Positions 57,611 to 64,000 of a stretch of DNA of 64,000 bases are shown here, piece after piece. Source of the stretch: Lepeophtheirus salmonis (lineage: Eukaryota; Arthropoda; Copepoda; Siphonostomatoida; Caligidae); assembly GCF_016086655.4 (NCBI RefSeq), contig NC_052135.2, positions 68,855,702-68,919,701 on the forward strand. The letters are read 5' to 3'. The first letter of the stretch is position 1. Each line of letters opens with the position of its first letter. Under the pieces are notes generated by a model, which was not told the DNA's origin, ran no database searches, and was given only the letters and a program-made list of their open reading frames with translations. Both the position numbers and the translations under genes were made by a program.

Positions 57611-58010
57611 AATTAGGCAATACATAGGGCTTGTTCTCTCCTACGCTGAATATATCCCCATATAAATAAAAAAATTGTTAATGTATAGCAAATTTTGTCG
57701 AGTCATGTTACCAAGTGTAGATAAGTATTTTAGTCAAATGAAGAATAGTTTAAATAAGGCCTTGTTCCACAAGTAACAATGTGATTGCAGTGAGCAATAT
57801 ATTATAGAGTAATAATGTAGAACCATACATCTGTATAAATCGTTGTATTTTTCTTATCATCCCATGAATTGACAGATATCACAATATGCATCAGTGTGAA
57901 ATACAACAATAAGGATTTATGTGAGGAATTAGCTTAAAAAAATATCCAACGAAAATTCTAAAATGCAATAAATGCCTGGTTTATTTATTGACATCATATG
58001 TATATATGTA

Positions 58011-58565
58011 CAGCCTGGTCCAAATAAGTATTTTATAAACTATTTGAAACCTACTCGTGTGAATCAAGAATCGCCATATTGCTGGTTCTTCGAGTTTTGC
58101 ACTTTTAATGTACATTCTCTGGATGGATGGTTTTTTTTCCAAGGAAGAAATTACACCTTCCAAAAAGACGGTGCACCGGCCCATAAGGCCAAAAAAGTGC
58201 AGAATGTCTTGGCCACAAAATTTCTTCACTTTTTGAGCCTGGATTTTTGGTCTGTAAACAGCCCAGACCTGAACCAATGCGATTTCTATCTCTGGGGGAG
58301 GGTATAGCATGAGACCAGTGCCAAGTATGAGTACTCCATTGAGGCCCTAAAGAATTGCATTACAATAGCAAAGCTGGATCTGCACGAGGACCACAGGTCT
58401 GTCAAAGCTTGCAACGCCGTATGGCCGAGGTTATCAAGAAAGGCGAATCTCATTATAAATAATTGAATGACATGAAATGTACCTCTCAAATAATATCGTT
58501 CCAGCTAATCCTGTTCGTTCGTTATATGCCCTTAAAGATTTCCCCAATTTATTTAGACCACCCTG
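58011..58565 (+). mobile_element. Deleted mariner with terminal repeats and TA target sites
   Basis: Flanked by TA (58009-58010 and 58566-58567). The inward ends are CAGCCTGGTCCAAATAAGTA on the left and CAGGGTGGTCTAAATAAATT on the right. At 555 bp it lacks the 5' half of the transposase gene. It lies about 400 bp from the 57.5-kb fragment and 1.1 kb before the 59.7-kb element. Confidence 0.85.
58128..58464 (+). pseudogene. mariner transposase, C-terminal catalytic part
   Basis: Reads GRNYTFQKDGAPAHKAKKVQ (second catalytic Asp), then NSPDLNQCDFYLWGRV (third Asp; normally NPCDFYLWG). A TAG near 58306 follows, then AKYEYSIEALKNCI, LDLHEDHRSVKACN and NLIINN before the final stop at 58464. The two Asp residues are 37 residues apart, i.e. 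DD37D spacing (maT-like in published classifications, recalled). The DNA-binding domain and first Asp block are missing. Confidence 0.85.
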
Positions 58566-58569
58566 TACA

Positions 58570-59665
58570 ATGTACATAGTTTGATGAATTACAGGTTCTT
58601 TATTCCAATTTCGGGTATGATTTGAGATATCCCAAAACGTACACCATATTTTTTTTTATCACTTTCACTTGATTTATGATAATTTATTTGGGTCCCAGGT
58701 ATAGCTCCTTTATCATTGCATTACAGATTATTTCTTTTTTAATAATTTAAGTGCAATCTGCGACCCCTCGAAAGGATTAATCATAATTATATATTGCTAA
58801 AAAAGAGTGATAAGACTAGGCAGCAAATTTTTGTACTTAGATTGAGATGGTGTGTTCTTGATTGCTTCTACTTCAAAAAAAAAAAAAAAATAGCCTTTAT
58901 AGCCAAAAATACCTTCTTTTTTTGTGGTCTACAGAGAGATACTTCTCTTAAGGTCGATAAGCAATAATAGCTTAATAAATATACTTGAAAATATGTTTTA
59001 AAGTAACAAATCTTTAATAACTTTTGGAATTTTAATTTTTTAAGGTGCTCTTTAGAAAAAAAAAAACAATGACTTTTGTCATTGTTATTAAAAAATGAAG
59101 ATTACGAAGAAATGATTAATTTTTCCTCGTTTTTTATACATTCATTTTCTCCCTTTCAGAAAAGATACAAAAATACCAAAATTAATTTTATGAATCTAAA
59201 AATATGCACCTACAAACTATATTCTTTGGGTTTTCTTTCTTGCTTAAATATTTCAAGGATAAAAATAACACTGATTAATGTAGATATTAGAAAAAAATAA
59301 TGGATTATAGGGATTATTTTTATGTTCCTTGGAATAAAAGAAACCAAAAGCAATTTTGAATCAAAGGGTAAAAAATTGAAACTTTCTTCATCAGTGTAAT
59401 TTGTTGAAGATTCAAAATGTAACCTAAAGTCATTTTTAGGGAAAATCATTCTAGTGGATAATACAAATGAAAGAACATTCAAATGTTTATTGAGGTATTT
59501 TTTTCATACATTTCAAGAAGGGACAGATGAATGGAGAATTATTTTGTAAAAAAACTTATATGAAACTATACATTCAAATTCACAAAAATTCCCCTTAGGA
59601 AAATTGCGTTAGAGAAAATTTCCAATCATTTACTAAAAAAATAAAATTTGATAGTGCTTTAACTT
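58570..59665. other. AT-rich non-coding stretch
   Basis: No supported gene; openings at 59076-59482 lie on both strands without motif. Confidence 0.4.
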
Positions 59666-59674
59666 ATTCTGTTA

Positions 59675-60418
59675 GGTTGGGGAAAAAGTAATTTCGTATT
59701 TCCCGCTCTTTTTTTAAACAAGTATATCTTGGTGATTCTTCGTTACATCTTATCCTAAAATAAAAAGTTGTTAAGGTGTGATTATACACTACAAACGCTT
59801 TTACTATAGTATAGGGATTAGCCGATTCAGTCGTGAATTATCATGTGTCGAGTATAGAGGTCTCAAAGGAAGAAATACGTAGTATTTTAAAATTTCTACA
59901 ACTTGAAAGGGAAAACGAGTCGAAAGCGATCAAGAAAGTTTGCAATGACTACGGGGCCGATACTCATTCGGTGGGTGTTACACAAACCGTGATTCGAACG
60001 CTTTTTTAGGTCAATTCTACCCTCTACTATAAAGAACTGGACCGTTTGAAGCTGGCGATCGAACAAAAGCCCTCAACAAGGGTGAATAGGAGACAACAAG
60101 ACAAGATCATGATAACGCCACCCCACACACATATTTGATGACGTGTCAGAAGCTTTAGGAGCATCGATGGAAAGTTTTTATGCATACATCCTACAGTTCA
60201 GACCTGGCACATGGTCTATGGCCAACGCGTTTAGGGTACCAGTTATTTGATAATAAGAACCAAAACATCTACGAAAAGGGCATTATGATGTTGGATTCTC
60301 GTTGCTAACAAGTTATCAAACAGAACATGGTATAATTGCCTTACATCGGATGATTGTAAACACTTCTTATAAAGTATTGAATGAAAGCAAAAATATAAAA
60401 TTACTTTTCCTCCAAACC
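59675..60418 (+). mobile_element. Deleted mariner with irritans/Hsmar-like terminal repeats
   Basis: The left end begins TTAGGTTGGGGAAAAAGTAA and the right end, read inward, TGGTTTGGAGGAAAAGTAAT. This is the GGTTGG(N)xxAAAAGTAA pattern of Hsmar-type mariners. The length is about 745 bp. It encloses a fused transposase remnant. Confidence 0.8.
59845..60360 (+). pseudogene. mariner transposase, N-terminus fused to catalytic part by deletion
   Basis: SSIEVSKEEIRSILKFLQLE, then RENESKAIKKVCNDYGADTH (59850-59965) matches the N-terminus of Hsmar/SETMAR-type transposase. Near 60000 it jumps to STLYYKELDRLKLAIEQK, the block before the second Asp, which itself is readable in another frame as HDNATPHT (about 60110). 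SSDLAHGLW stands for SPDLAPSDYHLW, so the third catalytic Asp is lost by a small deletion. The tail reads YQLFDNKNQNIYEKGIMMLD. The deletion removed about 150 residues including the first Asp. Confidence 0.8.
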
Positions 60419-60424
60419 ATTTTA

Positions 60425-60900
60425 TAAATATCAACTAATTTCTATCAAAATAATTAACATTGTACTTGCTTTTATAGTGAATTTAAAAAAGAAAATAGAT
60501 AAAAGTGTTATTTTTTTTGTTAGATGCTTATTCAAAGAATATTTCTTGAATGTTCTTCTGCGTATAATTTGAATAAACCCAAATATTTTTCTTAGACTTA
60601 TATTTTAAACAGTAATATAGAATTAACTTAATATATTTTAATGGTTCTAATACATCCTATTGAAAGCCTCTTGGCGAATGAACACTTTGCTAAATGTACA
60701 CTTTTCCAAATGACCATATTACCGAACAAACATTTTTCCGAAAAAAATGATAAAAATATTTAATAATGGTTTATAATATGTAGTTAATTAATTACATAGT
60801 TATCGTCTCTGACTCAATAGCTATCAATATGTGATTGTCATTTGAACTTTCACTAAACAAGTCTTTGCAAAAAGTAATAAGAAAAATATTCATTCAGTAA
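60425..60900. other. Non-coding stretch with CATTT/CCGAA minisatellite-like words
   Basis: 60665-60745 contains GGCGAATGAACACTTTGCTA, AATGACCATATTACCGAACA and CATTTTTCCGAA, an imperfect short repeat related to 32375-32450. Confidence 0.4.
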
Positions 60901-60904
60901 ATCC

Positions 60905-60965
60905 AAACATCGATAGCCGATAACAAAATACACTCTATATTTTTGTGTTAGTGAGTAAAGGTCAT
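60905..60965 (-). repeat. Dispersed repeat family R2, reverse copy
   Basis: The reverse complement reads CCTTTACTCACTAACACAAA, then AATATAGAGTGTATTTTGTT, GGCTATCGATG. This parallels the copies at 35.9 and 48.1 kb. Confidence 0.4.
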
Positions 60966-60969
60966 GGAC

Positions 60970-61530
60970 GATTGGTTTTTGTTATAACGGTTCTAATAGC
61001 GGTTCGAGCTAACGGTTGAAGCAACTTTTCGATAAAATGAATCCATTAATTATTAATTAATGAACACTTAATCATTCAATTCGTAGCAATTAGTTAAAAA
61101 TCAGGGTAACTTGAATGGAAATCATGATTAAATGTATTTAATATATTTGTCACTATATTTCTCGTGTAGACTGTCATTTTTATGAATATTAACAATTTAA
61201 ATAATCAGTTGAAAATGTTCTGGTAATTAATCATATTTGATCAATTTTCACCTGTAAAGTAAGACAACGCTCCTGTTAAATTTAAAATCGCCTTCTATTA
61301 ACCTGGAAGGAGATACCAAATAAACCTGCACAGAGGCACGTTTGCAAGTTTATACTGTAAAAGCCTAATGATTGACATTTGACCACTTCTCAGCTCACAT
61401 AAAATCGGCCTACTTGTGTAATATAAATGGATTTTATAGAGAATAGAAAATCGATTTAGTTATGTGAAGACAACTTAACCTCACATAGCTATATATTTAA
61501 CCTAACTAAAGGCATAGGTAGCCGTAGACA
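60970..61530. other. Non-coding stretch
   Basis: AT-rich; no gene seen before the mitochondrial insert. Confidence 0.4.
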
Positions 61531-61534
61531 TTAA

Positions 61535-61890
61535 CCATACTAAGAGGGCTTTCGTCTGGATTGGTCGGGCTTTGTATAGGGATCATTATTCGGTTAGAGA
61601 TATCTCTGCCAGGAGGTATTTAAGGGATTCTCAAGTTTATAATGTTATTGTGACAGCTCACGCTTCTATTATTATTTTATTCACAGTAATAATGCCTGTG
61701 TTAATTGGGGGTTTTGGTAACTGGTTAGTTTCTTTATTATTAAAAGCGCTGATATGGTTTTTCCTCGTTTAAACAACATGAGGTTTTGGTTTCTCATACC
61801 CTCTTTAAGCTTATTATTAATAAGGGCTTTAGTACAGTGTGCCGCAGGAACTGATTGGACATTTTGCCCTTCTTTCTCTTCTGGGATTAC
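61535..61890 (+). pseudogene. cox1: Nuclear copy of mitochondrial COX1 (NUMT), 5' part
   Basis: Three collinear blocks of cytochrome c oxidase subunit I follow each other, separated by one-base shifts. First is GLSSGLVGLCxGIIIRLE (61550-61605). Next is DSQVYNVIVTAHASIIILFT, then VIMPVLIGGFGNWLV (61625-61735). Last is SADMVFPRLNNM, FWFLIPSLSLLL and AAGTDWTFCPSFSSGIT (61745-61890). AGG stands where COX1 has Ser (NNM-AGG-FW), as expected with the invertebrate mitochondrial code, so the DNA was copied from mitochondria and was not a nuclear gene. It covers only about 118 residues of ~510, has two frame shifts and no flanking mitochondrial genes. It is non-functional. Confidence 0.92.
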
Positions 61891-61899
61891 GTATTTAAG

Positions 61900-62185
61900 A
61901 AAATCCTAAGTGTATAAGTAAGTTATATAAATTTAAGCTTATGAATTAATCAAATACCTACGATAAAGTCAAACTAATATCAGCAAAATATATTTTTGAA
62001 ATAAGAGAAAACAAACGCATATAAAGTAAGACAATTTTTTTCCTTAAAAGAATATTTTTATTGAATTGAATTCAATAATAGGATCACGCAACCTTCTTGA
62101 CCCAAATATATGTTCAAATCATAGTTAGATAAAAATCCTTGAAGACCGAACCAAAAAATCCCCTCGTAGACCATATCTGAAATAT
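61900..62185. other. Non-coding stretch
   Basis: AT-rich; nothing recognised. Confidence 0.4.
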
Positions 62186-62187
62186 AT

Positions 62188-62245
62188 TTGACGTCAGCTG
62201 TCGATGTTTCTATTTCCTTTCTCTTCATTCGTGTTCTGAACGTTG
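62188..62245 (+). repeat. Dispersed repeat family R2, right part
   Basis: GTCAGCTGTCGATGTTTCTA and GTGTTCTGAACGTTGAGTGG parallel GTTGACAACTGCCGATATTT and GTGTTCTGAACATTGATTAG of the 48-kb copy. Confidence 0.4.
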
Positions 62246-62249
62246 AGTG

Positions 62250-63035
62250 GTTCTATTCGAATGAGCCCTTGTGAAGTTCTAATCAATTCTCTGTAATAAT
62301 TCCTTACTTTCTTGGAAGATCTGCCTTATAATTACACAGTGATTTTATACTTTTTCCTTGTTTATTTTTGCAAGAAAGGGGTACACAATAAAGATAACGA
62401 CTTGTTGAGAATATAATTATTTTCATAATTAACTTTTTCTTTTTTTCCCAAGTTTTTTTTTATCATTTGCTAATAAAAGTAACTTAAACAAGGCATCGAA
62501 AAAAATAATGGGTTATTTTGAAACTATTAAGGCAGTTATTATATTTATTTATATATAAATATAATTATTATAACATAAATTTTACACTTTCACCATATTT
62601 TCCTTCGTTTCAATTATATTGATATTTTTATCATAAGCCCTCTCCTTCAATTTAATTATAAGTGCAAATATTGAGGCAATTTTTAATTAAATATAAGTGT
62701 AACTTTCATACTCTAATGATCAATTAAATACTATATGCGGGAATCTTCAACACAAAACTTAGCTAGGTTGGAAATGACTGCTTTAGAATGTAGTCAACAT
62801 TCCTGGGTGTTATAATATAATGAACATAAAGACCAACGTAACTATGCCAATTAAATATTCAGGTAATTATTAGTGAAGAAAGGCGTGGAGTCACTATTTA
62901 TAGATTCAAAAATTGTTATCGTGCATTTGATGATTATTTCTCTAAAATTATATAACAGAAAGTTATCATGAGTTAATTCAATATTAATATACAAAGTTAA
63001 AATAAATACAATATTTGTAATTGATTGAGTCCCGA
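62250..63035. other. AT-rich non-coding stretch
   Basis: No gene or bounded repeat recognised. Confidence 0.4.
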
Positions 63036-63044
63036 TGAATGAGA

Positions 63045-63215
63045 ATCAAAAACAGTGTTTACATAATGGTCAGATAATTCCATCAATTTCCATTATTCTA
63101 TCTACATTTTTGATGGTTGGCCTTCCAAAGCGCAGTGCATATTTTACATCAAAACTACTGGAACGGAATCTACGAAACCAAAATTCCTCGTAATGGCTGC
63201 ACCAAAAAAATCTTT
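63045..63215 (-). pseudogene. mariner transposase fragment, DNA-binding region
   Basis: The minus strand reads FRRFRSSSFDVKYALRFGRP, then TIKNVDRIMEID (63170-63075), the linker and second helix-turn-helix of a mariner transposase, then loses frame. It appears to be the same subfamily as 15045-15225 (ENMDKLMEIVD). A short plus-strand opening at 63326-63400 (IPFERDQRISICALFDAGKK) also looks like a transposase N-terminus but is too short to assign. Confidence 0.6.
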
Positions 63216-63544
63216 TCACTTCGTTTTTGCTACATCAATCAAGGTTTTTGTAAATGCAGTGAAATTGTTCTGCTCAGATAATAAAAAACAAAAAAATAGA
63301 TATTCCTAAGTGTCTTAGAAGCCAAGAAAATACCATTTGAACGTGACCAACGAATTTCGATCTGTGCACTTTTTGACGCTGGTAAGAAATCAACAGAGGA
63401 GAAGTTGTTAGCATGTTATCTCTTATAACTCGAAGCTGAGCTTGAAATTGCGTCAGGAACTGCTTACAGGGGCGTCCACGGGATTATATTTTTAAAGAAA
63501 GTTGTTTTTTCCAAGGATCTTCCAAAATATAATCCTGTGTTTTT

Positions 63545-63940
63545 TAAATATTTCTTTTTTTAGAAAAAAATTCCAAAATCCAGAGCTACACAAAAAGAAT
63601 TAAATTTTTTGGAAAACGATTTCAAAATTCTATACTTATTCTCGAAAAATTTACAATTCCAATTTTGTTACAAAAAATTATTTTTTAAGGAAAAAAATTT
63701 AAACTATCATTTTTTTTAATTTCAAAAATCTACAACTCTTCACAAAAAATTAAAATAATAGATAAAAATCTACAATTCTGCATAAAAATTTTAATTTTCT
63801 GGAAAAATATTTGACACATAAATTTTTTTAGAGAAAAATTTCGAAAATCCATAGCTTTTCACAGAACATTACATTTTTTGGATTTTTTTTTGAAAAATTA
63901 ACCTAAATTTCAATTTTTTTAATTTTTTAGTAATAATCAA
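63545..63940. repeat. Irregular AT-rich satellite, relative of the 30-bp array
   Basis: Words such as AAATTTCAAAAATC(T/C)A, CTATAGC/ACAACTCTTCACAAAA and TTTTTTGGAAAA recur roughly every 60-70 bases. They are followed by a G/C-rich end (GGGGCTTGGAGTACAGCCCC at 63956-63975). The same kind of unit forms the regular array at 16.83-17.03 kb. Confidence 0.5.
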
Positions 63941-64000
63941 AGATTTCTTGGATTAGGGGCTTGGAGTACAGCCCCTGCCACCCACCCCATACGGCCGCCC

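Noticed and set aside
60243..60434. 63-residue minus-strand open frame
   Set aside because: Antisense of the mariner tail and right terminal repeat.
63326..63500. Plus-strand opening IPFERDQRISICALFDAGKK as a transposase gene
   Set aside because: Looks like a transposase N-terminus but breaks after about 35 residues; too little to annotate as a gene.

Overview
The window is eukaryotic, very AT-rich and repeat-dense. It has poly-A/T tracts, TA microsatellites, short spliceosomal-type introns and many decayed transposons. The mariner, piggyBac, P-element/THAP and LINE remnants, together with a nuclear copy of arthropod-type mitochondrial COX1 in which AGG reads as Ser, point to an arthropod. 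A caligid copepod such as a sea louse is my best guess, because several transposase fragments resemble elements I associate with that group; this is inference. I find no rRNA, tRNA, CRISPR array, operon or prokaryotic system.

Layout. 1-5 kb: the 3' part of a multi-copy uncharacterised protein family (minus strand, 1400-2175) and an unrecognised decayed coding patch (3.2-3.7 kb). 5.3-6 kb: an internally deleted mariner with terminal repeats. 7.4-8.2 kb: two copies of a dispersed repeat. 10.2-14.1 kb: a deleted DD41D-type mariner lies directly downstream of a long P-element/THAP9-like transposase pseudogene. 14.7-19.4 kb: small MITE-like repeats, a mariner fragment, a 30-bp tandem array and a third copy of the dispersed repeat. 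20.5-23.1 kb: a nearly full-length piggyBac transposase pseudogene with one intron and three copies of a hairpin motif. 23.5-28 kb: a mariner fragment, a ~106-bp tandem array with alternating units, and the 5' part of the same multi-copy family seen at 1.4 kb. 29.9-32.5 kb: a mariner fragment and a ~108-bp satellite arranged in inverted orientation. 33-46 kb: mostly AT-rich DNA with hairpins, small duplications and a third fragment probably of the multi-copy family. 46-47 kb: a LINE 3' end (RNase H linker and CCHC knuckle) and an inverted repeat. 51-60 kb: several mariner remnants, a candidate two-exon small gene (55.07-55.39 kb) and a LINE reverse-transcriptase remnant. 61.5-61.9 kb: the COX1 nuclear copy. 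63-64 kb: a mariner N-terminal fragment and an AT-rich satellite tail.

No intact transposase survives: every element has stops, frameshifts or internal deletions. I recognise no conserved host gene, and the only structurally intact coding model is the 85-residue spliced ORF near 55.2 kb. The window is best read as a transposon graveyard in which several mariner copies kept both ends but lost the catalytic centre.
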